A stretch of DNA of 64,000 nt from Marinobacter sp. HL-58 (GTDB lineage Bacteria; Pseudomonadota; Gammaproteobacteria; Pseudomonadales; Oleiphilaceae): the NCBI RefSeq assembly GCF_001314605.1, contig NZ_LIHP01000010.1, positions 310,001 through 374,000 of the forward strand, written 5' to 3'. A program made the translations under genes and the position numbers. The notes under the pieces were generated by a model, which did not search any database, was not told the origin of the DNA, and worked only from the letters and a program-made list of their open reading frames with translations. Shown piece by piece: positions 53,379 to 61,436 of the stretch. Numbering within the stretch: position 1 is the stretch's first letter; the number at the start of each line of letters is the position of its first letter.

Positions 53379-54386
53379 TCACCGGATAACGTCCCCAATT
53401 GGCCGCCGGAGAGAGCGCGGCATCTCCGGGCCGCGGCCGATCCGCAGAATGAGGTCCGGGCGCCGGCCATCAATGCCAATGGCGCGGGCAAATTCAGGGC
53501 GCAGTCGCCCCACCTCCACAGGCTGGTTAATAAACGCCGTGCGCAGGCCCAGGGCGGCAGCCTGAAGGGCCAGGCGCTGGTAACATCGGCCCGCCTCAAT
53601 CCAGTGGGGAATGTCATCCGTCTCTGAGTAGATGACGGCAATGGCGGAAGAGCTGTGGATGTGCCGATAATCTTTTTTGTTCTGGTTCCTGGCAGAGAAC
53701 GTGCCCTTCATCGCCAGCAATCCGAGCCATCGGGGCACATCAGGGTTGCCCGTGGCGGGCCCGTACAGTCCATCGCCTGAATGTACCGCCTCCTTGCCAT
53801 TGAACCGAATCCAGGATTTAAGTTCACGAGCCCATGCAGGGTCAGCAAACTGGGCATCGTTGCCCTTCGCGACGTAGTCTGCAACCAGGCCTTTTTGGTC
53901 GGCATCGGTCATCAGAAGCACCGACACACCGTCACCATGCCCCGCCCCCTGAAGCTGTTCCAGTTCTTCCGCAGAAAGCGGAGCCCCGTCATACTCTGAA
54001 CGGCTGCATTGGCGCAGGGGAATCGCGTCGAAAAGCGCAGACCGAGCGGCCGGCGCCTCTTCGAAATCAACCTGCAGGCCTGATGTTGATGCATCGAACC
54101 GACAGAGGCCTTTCAGCCCGGCGGCTTGCGCTGCAAGCAGCAAATTTTCCGTGGCGCAGCCCAGGCTGGCGTATAGGTGGTGATCATCCGGATCCACTGC
54201 GGGGCAGCGCCTGGACAGATCAGGAAGAACTTGTATCCGGTTGGATTCAAGCTTGAATATCCAGGGCTGCGTATTATGACTGGACGCCGCGAGAGTGGCG
54301 TACCGCACCAGGGCTCTATAGTCGTGCGGAGCGGCCCCAAGCTCACCGTGGCGCCAGGTTTCACTGACCATGTCGGAATAGTTCAT
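53379..54386 (-). CDS. Acg-like nitroreductase family protein
   Basis: 335 residues. Resembles the Acg/Rv3131 nitroreductase-fold group: an N-terminal YATLAASSHNTQPW motif near residue 30 (FMN or substrate contact), ASLGCATENLLLAAQAAGL near 75, and a second half with AGRCYQRLALQAAALGLRTAFINQP and PDLILRIGRGP. Such proteins bind or sequester FMN or reduce nitro compounds. No signal peptide is visible, unlike Tat-exported relatives. Single gene, divergent from the GST. Confidence 0.85.
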   Translation of the reverse strand: MNYSDMVSETWRHGELGAAPHDYRALVRYATLAASSHNTQPWIFKLESNRIQVLPDLSRRCPAVDPDDHHLYASLGCATENLLLAAQAAGLKGLCRFDASTSGLQVDFEEAPAARSALFDAIPLRQCSRSEYDGAPLSAEELEQLQGAGHGDGVSVLLMTDADQKGLVADYVAKGNDAQFADPAWARELKSWIRFNGKEAVHSGDGLYGPATGNPDVPRWLGLLAMKGTFSARNQNKKDYRHIHSSSAIAVIYSETDDIPHWIEAGRCYQRLALQAAALGLRTAFINQPVEVGRLRPEFARAIGIDGRRPDLILRIGRGPEMPRSLRRPIGDVIR

Positions 54387-54537
54387 AGCGCCTCCACCCC
54401 CGAATCAGTGAAGTGTAGGCTTTGCACTTTGCATCTGCTAGCAGAAGCGACTCAAGGCACATTGAAAGTGAACCAAAAAGCCATTTGCAGACTACTCTGC
54501 TAACCTGCCCATTCTTTAATGCGAACGGAGTTTCTGC

Positions 54538-55206
54538 ATGATTACAGTTCATCACCTCAACAATTCCCGCTCACAACGTGTTCTCTGGATGCTGGAGGAG
54601 TTGGGCGTGCCCTACGAGATCCAGCGTTACGAACGCGATCCCAAAACCATGTTGGCGCCTGCAAGCCTCAAAAAAGTGCACCCTCTGGGTAAATCACCGG
54701 TGATCACCGACGGCAATCTGGTGGTGGCGGAGTCTGGCGCCATTATCGAATACCTTGCCCATACCTACGGCAAGGACACCATGTTACCGGCGGATGGCGG
54801 CCAGGCATGGCTGGATTATACCTACTGGCTGCATTACGCCGAGGGCTCCCTGATGCCTCCACTGGTTATGCGCCTGGTATTTCAAAAGATAAAAACCAGC
54901 CCGATGCCGTTCTTCATCAAACCCGTGGCAAAAGGCATTGCCGACAAAACCAATGAAACCTTCATCAGCCCGATGATCAATACGCACCTGGATTTTGTCG
55001 AAGCCCACCTGGCGAAAAACACCTGGTTTCTGGGGGACAACCTCAGCGCGGCCGATATCCAGATGAGCTTCCCCCTGGAAGCCTCCGTAGCACGGGGCAT
55101 CGTTGGAAAGAACCGACCCAATATCGTCGCCTGGGTCGAGCGAGTGCACGCCAGGCCGGCTTACCAGAAGGCCCTTGAAAAGGGTGGAGAATACGATTTT
55201 GCGTGA
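54538..55206 (+). CDS. glutathione S-transferase family protein
   Basis: 222 residues. Thioredoxin-like N-terminal domain with ITVHHLNNSRSQRVLWMLEEL, cis-Pro region GKSPVITDG near 58 and glutathione-binding ESGAIIEYL near 67; all-helical C-terminal domain with GDNLSAADIQMSF near 165 (N-capping box). The Ser in NNSRSQ is a candidate catalytic residue. Detoxification role likely; substrate unknown. Preceded by GGAG. Confidence 0.92.
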   Translation: MITVHHLNNSRSQRVLWMLEELGVPYEIQRYERDPKTMLAPASLKKVHPLGKSPVITDGNLVVAESGAIIEYLAHTYGKDTMLPADGGQAWLDYTYWLHYAEGSLMPPLVMRLVFQKIKTSPMPFFIKPVAKGIADKTNETFISPMINTHLDFVEAHLAKNTWFLGDNLSAADIQMSFPLEASVARGIVGKNRPNIVAWVERVHARPAYQKALEKGGEYDFA

Positions 55207-55223
55207 GTAGCCCGCGCGAACCA

Positions 55224-55481
55224 TCACCAGGTGCCAGCCGAAAGCCATAACAACATGCAAGCAACCCCGAAAAGAAGTACTGCAATATGGACAGCCAGGT
55301 TCTTTCGGGTGGTTGGGGCGGGTTTTCTGGCGAAGCTGAAGTAATCCTCACCAAACAGCCCGACACCGCAGGTCTCACAGTAGTTTTTTGAGTAAGAAAC
55401 CCTCAGTGCAGATGGCTCAAACTTTTTCCGACAGCTGTAACAACTGGGTTTAATCATTTCTGTCGCGGTTTTCAAAGTCAT
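55224..55481 (-). CDS. small membrane protein with zinc-ribbon-like motif, 85 aa
   Basis: Start placed at ATG 55481 (85 residues); an in-frame ATG 21 bp later is also possible, and the frame is open to 55682 without a convincing start. Four cysteines in two CxxC pairs (CYSC near 14 and CETC near 33) suggest a zinc knuckle; a hydrophobic helix occupies about 62-82. Cytosolic zinc ribbon plus C-terminal anchor. No family recognised. Confidence 0.6.
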   Translation of the reverse strand: MTLKTATEMIKPSCYSCRKKFEPSALRVSYSKNYCETCGVGLFGEDYFSFARKPAPTTRKNLAVHIAVLLFGVACMLLWLSAGTW

Positions 55482-55606
55482 AGGTCGCTTCCCCCAAATG
55501 GGCGATTCAATTGCGGATGGAAAAAATGAACACTTGCTCACTGAATCACCCACAACAACAAGAAGAGGAAGTTTACCGCGACGTGCGGAACTGGATCGAC
55601 TAAAGC

Positions 55607-55638
55607 AAAAAAGGCAGCCCCTTGATGCAGGGGCCGCC
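55607..55638 (-). terminator. strong Rho-independent terminator on the minus strand, no gene upstream of it
   Basis: On the minus strand a 10-bp stem (GGCGGCCCCT / AGGGGCTGCC, one G-U pair) with loop GCATCA is followed by six T. The G-U pair becomes an A-C mismatch on the + strand and there is no + strand T-run, so direction is clear. It lies upstream of the minus gene at 55481 and antisense to the leader of the + gene at 55712. Confidence 0.8.
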
Positions 55639-55711
55639 CGCAGGCTTGTTAACTTCGCAACCAGGCTCCGGCCTGTATCCACACAAAAACAATACAGATC
55701 GAGATACGCTT

Positions 55712-56854
55712 ATGTTAAACATGTTCCGATACATTTCCCTGATATTATTGGCATCTGCTCTATTCCTGCCTTTTTCCGCTCATGCCACAGAAGACACACT
55801 CGACTACGGACTGTACTGGTTTGATGGCAACAACAAGTCCGTCAAAGCGGTAGAAGCAGATGGAACTGTAAACACCGTACCCCTCAAATTCTACGATCCC
55901 TCGAAACCGACCATCGTGCATTTTCATGGCTGGCAGCCAGGCTCCGCTACTCGCGGCGACGGTTACGACCGTGAAGACTTCCGCTTCGTCTGGGGTGATG
56001 AGGACGTCATCACCTCCCGTTCATGGAAAGATAAGGGCTGGAACATTGCCTATTTTTACTGGGACCAGTTCGCTGACGAATCAGAGGTAAAAGACGCCGA
56101 GGCCAAGATGTGGTCCGCCAACGGGCCCCGCGGCATGCGTTACCGCCTCAGTGACGGCAGCTACAGCACGCAGCATTCGCCCGACAAATCCGTGGGCGAG
56201 ATTGCCTTTGAACAGCTTACCGCAGCATTGGCCGACAACACGTCCCATTACGTGCGCCTGTCCGGCCACTCGCTGGGCAACCAGCTGGCTACCATCGTCG
56301 CCGGCAAAATCAGCGATGCGATCTATGCCGGTGACGCTGGCGTGAACGTCATGGTTGATCGTCTGGAACTGCTGGACCCGTTCTATTCCAAAGACGGCAA
56401 AGATTACCTGGGTGATGACAACGGCGACGGCAATCCGGACTGGACTGGCGAACGGGTCCGGTGGACGGTTCAGGAACTGATCGACCGTCACAACACCCCG
56501 GTAACAGCCTATTACTCAAGCAATATCAATGACCTGTGGATCGGCGATAAAAACCTGCCGTTGCGAGCAAAGGTGGCCGAGATATGGAACCGTTTCTGGT
56601 ACCTGGCGGACGAAGTGAACAAGCACAATCATGTTGTGCCGTTCTACTTCCGCTCGATGGCCTCCGCACCTCCGGAAGAAGTAACCATCAACTGGTGGGG
56701 TAACCGGTCCGGCACTGGCAACGATGCTGCCAGTGCCAGCACCGATGACAACCGGATTCTGGAAATGATGGGCGACACTCACTACTGGGATCAGGTGGAA
56801 GGCCGTTACACCGCGGACCCCGAAGACGACCAGTTTGAAATCAAGAACTACTGA
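55712..56854 (+). CDS. secreted alpha/beta hydrolase, lipase-like
   Basis: 380 residues from ATG 55712, which heads a clear Sec signal peptide cleaved after AHA; the frame is open further upstream through a terminator hairpin. Motifs: TIVHFHGWQPGSATRGDG (oxyanion side), nucleophile SGHSLGNQLA near 192, and an Asp in LLDPFYSKDGKD near 232, as in class 3-type lipases. An acidic DDNGDGNPDW loop may bind Ca2+. Extracellular or periplasmic lipase or esterase. Terminated by a hairpin at 56872. Confidence 0.82.
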   Translation: MLNMFRYISLILLASALFLPFSAHATEDTLDYGLYWFDGNNKSVKAVEADGTVNTVPLKFYDPSKPTIVHFHGWQPGSATRGDGYDREDFRFVWGDEDVITSRSWKDKGWNIAYFYWDQFADESEVKDAEAKMWSANGPRGMRYRLSDGSYSTQHSPDKSVGEIAFEQLTAALADNTSHYVRLSGHSLGNQLATIVAGKISDAIYAGDAGVNVMVDRLELLDPFYSKDGKDYLGDDNGDGNPDWTGERVRWTVQELIDRHNTPVTAYYSSNINDLWIGDKNLPLRAKVAEIWNRFWYLADEVNKHNHVVPFYFRSMASAPPEEVTINWWGNRSGTGNDAASASTDDNRILEMMGDTHYWDQVEGRYTADPEDDQFEIKNY

Positions 56855-56871
56855 GTTCGATCCGATGATAA

Positions 56872-56896
56872 AAGCCGCGGGCCAGCCCCGCGGCTT
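56872..56896. terminator. bidirectional terminator between convergent genes
   Basis: AAGCCGCGGG and CCCGCGGCTT form a 10-bp stem with a 5-nt loop. The minus-strand copy is followed by TTATC and the + strand copy by TTG. It lies 17 bp after the lipase-like gene and serves the convergent SRPBCC gene too. Confidence 0.8.
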
Positions 56897-56948
56897 GAAA
56901 AGAATCCGGTTCATCCAGCCGATGGCAGGCCGTCATGGCCTTCTCACC

Positions 56949-57383
56949 CTAGAGCCGCTCAATTGCCTTGAGCAGAGAACTGAAGGCTTTCGAAAAGCTG
57001 CGCTCAGCCACTCGATCCATCATCCGGCCAAGCAATGGTACTTGCACATGCCCTTCGGAAATCCAGGTCACACGAGTCTGTTCACCCTCGGGCTTTAAGA
57101 CAATCTCGCCCTTCGTATGCCGGACCCTGAACGGGCTCGATTTCTCAATGTAATAGTGCATTCTGTTCGGCCTCTCAAACTGCGTAATGCGTTCGGTCAG
57201 TTCAAGCCGGCCGGCTCCGATAACCCTAAGAGCGCCGGTACCATTTTTCTCGTCTTTTCCTTCTTCGATCAGAAGAGACTTGCTAACCCCCGGAAACCGG
57301 TCATAGCGAGCATGGTCTGCGATGGCTTCAAAGACCGCATCAATATCCTTCCCAAGAACCCGCTCGACGTGAATGCGGAACAT
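56949..57383 (-). CDS. SRPBCC family protein (polyketide cyclase/START-like)
   Basis: 144 residues. Begins MFRIHVERVLGKDIDAVFEAIADHARYDRFPGV (in part), the usual first strand and helices of the START-like fold, continues with ITQFERPNRMHYYIE, and ends with the long C-terminal helix MMDRVAERSFSKAFSSLL. A hydrophobic-cavity ligand-binding protein of unknown ligand. Single gene. Confidence 0.85.
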   Translation of the reverse strand: MFRIHVERVLGKDIDAVFEAIADHARYDRFPGVSKSLLIEEGKDEKNGTGALRVIGAGRLELTERITQFERPNRMHYYIEKSSPFRVRHTKGEIVLKPEGEQTRVTWISEGHVQVPLLGRMMDRVAERSFSKAFSSLLKAIERL

Positions 57384-57461
57384 GGCTACTCCTCAAAAAA
57401 TGGGGCTGACGGACAAGATACGCTTAAGCTGCGCCAAAGGTCCCTGCTGAGCAGACGTTTT

Positions 57462-58100
57462 TCATAGTGAAATCCTCATAAGCATGACCGGTTTGATCTC
57501 CAGCACCTGCCGGGCAAATTCCGCACCCGGCCACACCAACAACCAGCCAATAACCGCAAGATTGAGAATCACATTGAACCAGAAAGCCACCTGAAATGAG
57601 GTCTTGCGGGTTTTGTGGCGAAAGAATTGCTGGCCCACCAGTGCGCCCGGCCAGCCACACAGAAGCTCAAACAGATGCAAACGCCCCTCAGGTATACGTC
57701 GGTTGCCGCTTTCAGCGGCCCCTTTGTCGACCGCGTACATCAAGAAAGTAATCAGGCTCATAACCCCATAGGCGACCGGCAATAGGAGCGGCACATAGCT
57801 CTGAAGATACAACGCCGAGATTGCACCTATGACTGCGGCTGCAATCAGCAGAGCGACCCAGACACCTGTCGCGAACGATGCGCGGTGACGTGCAACGCCA
57901 GCATACTGGAAACTGGCCGCCCTTAGCCGGCCTTTCTCGTCTTTAGTCTGCGAGTAGACCACCTTGCGACTTGCCGAAGGCCTGCCCCGCCCCTGATAGG
58001 CGCTGATATGGGCAAACAGACGCTCACCGCCATTTTCCGGGGTGATAAAGCCGAAGCCCTTGGCGTCATTCCATGAGGTGAGTGAGCCTTTCTGATTCAA
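57462..58100 (-). CDS. cold-shock domain fused to DUF1294 membrane protein
   Basis: 212 residues from a TTG start whose TGA overlap with the upstream NERD gene is 4 bp; AAGGGGA lies about 6 nt before it. Residues 1-68 are a cold-shock domain with RNP1-like KGFGFITP and a FAHIS RNP2-like motif. Helices follow (78-125), then DUF1294 with DKGAAESGNRRIPE and ELLCGWPGALVGQQFFRHKTRK. The fusion is known in proteobacteria but its function is not. Translationally coupled to the NERD protein. Confidence 0.88.
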   Translation of the reverse strand: MNQKGSLTSWNDAKGFGFITPENGGERLFAHISAYQGRGRPSASRKVVYSQTKDEKGRLRAASFQYAGVARHRASFATGVWVALLIAAAVIGAISALYLQSYVPLLLPVAYGVMSLITFLMYAVDKGAAESGNRRIPEGRLHLFELLCGWPGALVGQQFFRHKTRKTSFQVAFWFNVILNLAVIGWLLVWPGAEFARQVLEIKPVMLMRISL

Positions 58101-59146
58101 TGCACTTCCCCTTGCAGAGCCTTATAACGAGCACACACCTTGTCCCTGGCTCTAAGAAGGCGCGGATCCTGGCTGCCGATGGCGGCAGCAATCAAGGCGT
58201 TACATTCCTGCCTTGCCATAAACAACTCGGTGGGAGGCTGATGAGCAGGCTGAACATTGGTGCCTGAGGAAGGTGTTTGCGCATCGTTTCTCGAATCAGT
58301 TTTGAGTTCACTACCTGGTTGACCAGGAATGGGCTCCGGTACACCTTCAACTCGCTGGTCAGGTATTGTTTTCGTTCCTATTGCCGTCGCCCCGGAAACA
58401 AAATTCGAATACGCGTTTACCCCGAACGCACCGACTGCCAGCATCAACACCGGGAAAACCAGACGCCTGAGAAGCCGTCTGCTCGGGCGACGGGGCGTAT
58501 CACCGTAACGCTCAGCCACCAACCCTTTCACATAGCGAGCATGCTGCTGGTCGGTGGCGAATGATGCCTTGAGGCGCCCGGATGCCACCTTTTCCCGAAC
58601 TTCAGCAACCTGCGCCGAGCTCAGCACCAATTCCCGCTGGGACTTAATGTAGCGAACATACCCGAGCCCCTGAGTCACGTTCGCCGGCATGGGTGTTTTG
58701 AACGTGCTGTCTCCCACAAACGCCACCACTGAATGAATCTGGTGATCACCCAACCCGAGCAGCGTCTGAAGCGCTTTTACATGCTTGTAGTTCTGGTGCA
58801 GCGGGTTCTGGAATTTGTGGTTGGACCGATAAATCTTCTGGGTCCAGAAGCGCTGGTGAAGGCCACCGAAGATCCAGCCCTTCATGTTCTTGGTCTCGAC
58901 AACAAACACCCCAAACTCCGAAACCAGAACATGGTCGATCTGAGTGGTGCCATCTTCCGTGGGAAGGGTAACGTTTTTGATGAGGTGGTAACGGGACTTA
59001 TCCAGAAAGCACCGCGCAGAAAGGTTGACCAGAAACTCACCAAACTTACCTTTGAACCAGGGCAGCCTGATCAGTCCCACGATCATGAAAAGAGGTAACA
59101 GATACCAGAATTCCGCAATTAAGGTATAGGCTGGGCTCAAATCCAT
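58097..59146 (-). CDS. NERD-domain membrane protein
   Basis: 349 residues. A helix at about 8-26 precedes the NERD domain (~33-150) with KGKFGEFLVN, TQIDHVLVSEFGVFVVETKNMKGWIFG (in part), and QRFWTQKI; the Asp, Glu and Lys pattern (IDHV, VETKN) is that of the endonuclease-like fold. A second helix lies at about 230-250, then a Pro/Ser-rich linker and a C-terminal region with two cysteines. NERD proteins are linked to DNA processing. It overlaps the CSD-DUF1294 gene by 4 bp. Confidence 0.87.
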   Translation of the reverse strand: MDLSPAYTLIAEFWYLLPLFMIVGLIRLPWFKGKFGEFLVNLSARCFLDKSRYHLIKNVTLPTEDGTTQIDHVLVSEFGVFVVETKNMKGWIFGGLHQRFWTQKIYRSNHKFQNPLHQNYKHVKALQTLLGLGDHQIHSVVAFVGDSTFKTPMPANVTQGLGYVRYIKSQRELVLSSAQVAEVREKVASGRLKASFATDQQHARYVKGLVAERYGDTPRRPSRRLLRRLVFPVLMLAVGAFGVNAYSNFVSGATAIGTKTIPDQRVEGVPEPIPGQPGSELKTDSRNDAQTPSSGTNVQPAHQPPTELFMARQECNALIAAAIGSQDPRLLRARDKVCARYKALQGEVH

Positions 59147-59367
59147 TTCTCAGAAATCCTTGTTTTGTGTCCTTCAAACAATCCAACCTGAAACATAAAT
59201 CAGTCTTTGCTTCAGCGCCTTAGGATTTTTGTAACTCCCTGAGAAGGAGGGCCAATTCATCATGGCGATCAGAGTCTGGCGCTGAATTCACAATGGATGG
59301 CACGCTGATCGGGTCTGCGAGTCAGAGAATCAAATGCTGCTGCTTTTGGTGAATTCCCAGCAGAACT

Positions 59368-59778
59368 CTAATGCGCCTTCAGGCTCTCAGGCCGAAACAG
59401 TGCCGTGCTCAGCACCAGAGCAAATGCTGCCAGCACAAACACCTTGTTCACAAACCAGTTCGTACGCCAGATGGACCACTCCGGCTCCGCCAGGAACCAA
59501 ATGAACAGAGTGGTGATGATCGCGATCTCAACCACAGACATACCAATGGCCAGCAGACGCGTATACCATGGCCTCGCCAATAACGCCCAGGCCAGCCAGA
59601 GGTGCGCAATGGGCCAAAGGTCCCAGTAGATATAGGTTGCCCACCCCTCATTGCTGGCCAGCGCAAAGCCGATTGGAAACAGGTATTTGATAAAGACGGT
59701 CCAGGCCACGAGAATCACGAACAGATGCGCGAGGAAGCTGATCCAGGGACTCCGGACATTCTCAACGGGCGATGTCAT
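59368..59778 (-). CDS. hypothetical four-helix membrane protein, 136 aa
   Basis: 136 residues with four helices (about 12-32, 50-66, 73-95, 110-128). Rich in Trp; the loop IYWDLWPIAHLW is distinctive. No family recognised. It is divergent from the DUF3010 gene, with a remnant of the 2OG oxygenase lying between the two starts. Confidence 0.7.
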   Translation of the reverse strand: MTSPVENVRSPWISFLAHLFVILVAWTVFIKYLFPIGFALASNEGWATYIYWDLWPIAHLWLAWALLARPWYTRLLAIGMSVVEIAIITTLFIWFLAEPEWSIWRTNWFVNKVFVLAAFALVLSTALFRPESLKAH

Positions 59779-59793
59779 TAATACGCTCCTGTC

Positions 59794-59867
59794 GGCGAGT
59801 TCATCTGCGAGAAGAACATTTTAACGTGTTCGGACAGTTATACCTGTTTCGTCCGGACCTATACCAT
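59794..59867 (+). pseudogene. frameshifted fragment of a 2OG-Fe(II) oxygenase gene
   Basis: About 74 bp align with 28242-28315 of the oxygenase gene with roughly a dozen mismatches and one missing base after GAAGAACATTTT. In frame pieces it reads GEFICEKNI, then after the shift NVFGQLYLFRPDLYH. The HxD and distal His regions are absent. A non-functional copy in the gap between two divergent genes. Confidence 0.75.
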
Positions 59868-59881
59868 AGAAGGCAAGGGCT

Positions 59882-60322
59882 ATGATTGTTTGCGGAGTTG
59901 AGCTGACTGGCAGCGATGCGGTGGTGTGTCTGCTGAATCGGGACAGGGGGCAGTTCAACCTGCCGGAGTGCAAGGTGCGCAAACTGTCGCTGCCGAAAAA
60001 CCATAGCCGTGAAGATCTGAAGCGGTTCCAGGCGGCCTTTGCGGAGTTAATGGCCGAGCACGGGGTCACCAGTGTCGCGATCAAAGAGCGGATGCCAAAA
60101 GGCAAATTTGCCGGTGGTGCCATCAGCTTCAAAATGGAAGCGGCCATTCAACTGATCAGCTCTATTGAGTTGACGGTGAACATACTGCCGCCGGCACTGA
60201 TCAAGTCCACCCTGGCATCCAACCCGCTGCCGATTGCGTTTGCCGACACGGGGTTGAAGGCCTTTCAGGAAGCGGCTTTTATCACCGCCTATGTAGGGCA
60301 ACTGCAAGGTCGCGGCACCTGA
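59882..60322 (+). CDS. DUF3010 family protein
   Basis: 146 residues. Matches the DUF3010 family over its full length: IVCGVELTGSDAVVCLLN, LPKNHSREDLKRFQAAF, and the ERMPKGKFAGGAISFKMEAAIQL stretch (shown in part: KGKFAGGA). The fold appears RNase H-like (a first strand with Gly-Glu and later acidic residues), which is inference. Function unknown. Single gene. Confidence 0.88.
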   Translation: MIVCGVELTGSDAVVCLLNRDRGQFNLPECKVRKLSLPKNHSREDLKRFQAAFAELMAEHGVTSVAIKERMPKGKFAGGAISFKMEAAIQLISSIELTVNILPPALIKSTLASNPLPIAFADTGLKAFQEAAFITAYVGQLQGRGT

Positions 60323-60338
60323 AAGCGCGTAATCGGGA

Positions 60339-60359
60339 AAACAGATTTGTACCGGTTTT
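60339..60359. repeat. dispersed 21-bp repeat, copy 2
   Basis: AAACAGATTTGTACCGGTTTT, one mismatch to 32919-32939. Intergenic, between DUF3010 and the phosphoesterase 3' end. Confidence 0.6.
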
Positions 60360-60368
60360 CCCAACCAA

Positions 60369-60824
60369 TCAAACCGGCAGCTCAATAATCTCACCAACCA
60401 CGCCGTCTTCACTCACCTGCAACCGCCCCACCGTGATGGGCAGCGTAAAGCGCCGTGGCCCCGCGCCACCTGGATTGAAATAAAGCACATCGCCAATCCA
60501 CTCATTACGGGGTTTGTGGGAGTGGCCGGCGATCACCACGCGGTAACGGCCTTGCGGATCGATGTCGAGGGTTTTGACGTCGTGGAGCATGTAGAAAGCA
60601 TGGCCGAGGAATGCAAGATCCTGAACATCGGGAAGCGTGGCTGCGCGGCCTGTTTTGTCGATATTGCCACGGATCGCAATCAAGGGGGCGATCGCTTCCA
60701 GCGCTTCCAGAACCTCGTCCCGCCCCACGTCACCGGCATGAAGGATCAAATCCGAGCCTTTCAATACCTCCAGGGCTTCGGGACGCATTTTGCTGTGGGT
60801 GTCTGCGATCACTCCGATTTGCAT
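60369..60824 (-). CDS. YfcE-like metallophosphoesterase
   Basis: 151 residues from ATG 60824, with AGGAGG 7 nt upstream. Calcineurin-like motifs: IGVIADTHSK near 4 (Asp and His), LHAGDVGRDEV near 32, IRGNIDK near 56 (Asn), MLHDVKT, and VIAGHSHKPRNEW near 105. Complete two-metal site. The YfcE/MJ0936 family hydrolyses phosphodiesters of unknown natural identity. The end of this gene is copied in the chimeric remnant at 38491. Confidence 0.9.
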   Translation of the reverse strand: MQIGVIADTHSKMRPEALEVLKGSDLILHAGDVGRDEVLEALEAIAPLIAIRGNIDKTGRAATLPDVQDLAFLGHAFYMLHDVKTLDIDPQGRYRVVIAGHSHKPRNEWIGDVLYFNPGGAGPRRFTLPITVGRLQVSEDGVVGEIIELPV

Positions 60825-60859
60825 GCTTCCGCCTCCTCTATACACTTCTCCAGCTTATA

Positions 60860-60877
60860 GTTATCATATTTGATAAC
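60860..60877. promoter_or_regulatory. palindromic operator of the decayed HigBA-type locus
   Basis: GTTATCA-TATT-TGATAAC, a perfect 7-bp dyad with a 4-bp centre. It lies just before the toxin remnant, where HigA-type antitoxins bind to repress their own promoter; TATCATATT is also -10-like. Binding is inferred. Confidence 0.7.
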
Positions 60878-60881
60878 AAAA

Positions 60882-61031
60882 GCCAAAGAAGGAATAGGTA
60901 GAGGCATCTTCTGCTACATGCGGGGCAAGCGAATGATCATTCTGCACGTCTTTGTAAAGAAGGATCAGAAAATACCGAAGAAAGACCTGGAGCTCGCCAA
61001 CGAGCGATTGAAGGAGGTCAAGAAATCATGA
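60882..61031 (+). pseudogene. C-terminal remnant of a HigB/Gp49-like toxin gene
   Basis: The frame ending at TGA 61029-61031 reads GRGIFCYMRGKRMIILHVF, then KKDQKIPKKDLELANERLKEV. This is the C-terminal half of phage Gp49/HigB-type RelE-fold toxins (LHxFxKKxxKTPxxE). The first ~55-60 residues are missing: a stop lies in frame at 60858-60860 and the operator sits where the N-terminus should be. No good start remains. It overlaps the antitoxin start by 4 bp (ATGA), as in intact loci. Confidence 0.8.
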
Positions 61032-61318
61032 ATTTCAAGAATTTCAAGCAGAAAGCACTGAAAAATCCGGAGGTCCGTCGGGAATACAATGCTCTTCAGG
61101 ATGAATTCAGCCTGATTGATCAGTTGCTCACAATGAGGACTAAAGCAGGCCTTACCCAAGAAGACATTGCGAAGATACTCGGAACCAACAAAAGCAACAT
61201 ATCCAGGCTTGAGCGTGGCCGAAGCAATCCCAGTTGGGGAACACTTAACAAATATGCCGCAGCCTGCGGTTTTCGGGTAAAGCTGGAAGCGGTCGAAAAC
61301 GACCGAGCTTCGGCATAA
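61028..61318 (+). CDS. HigA-type XRE antitoxin, orphaned
   Basis: 96 residues. An N-terminal helical region with NPEVRREYNAL typical of antitoxins in Gp49-toxin pairs, then an HTH_3 domain at about 38-75: RTKAGLTQEDIAKILGTNKS, ISRLERGRSNPS. GGAGG lies upstream within the toxin remnant. The ATG overlaps the toxin stop. Being intact while the toxin is truncated, it may act as a DNA-binding repressor of its own operator or an anti-addiction factor. Confidence 0.9.
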   Translation: MNFKNFKQKALKNPEVRREYNALQDEFSLIDQLLTMRTKAGLTQEDIAKILGTNKSNISRLERGRSNPSWGTLNKYAAACGFRVKLEAVENDRASA

Positions 61319-61436
61319 TAGGTGAAACAACCCCAACTCAAAATCTACTGCAACGCCATGCGTGGGGGGGATTACTACCCAGGTGTATGTGCACGGCCTG
61401 GTACGACAAGGCCGCAGTGCCGGGGTCAAGCAGATT

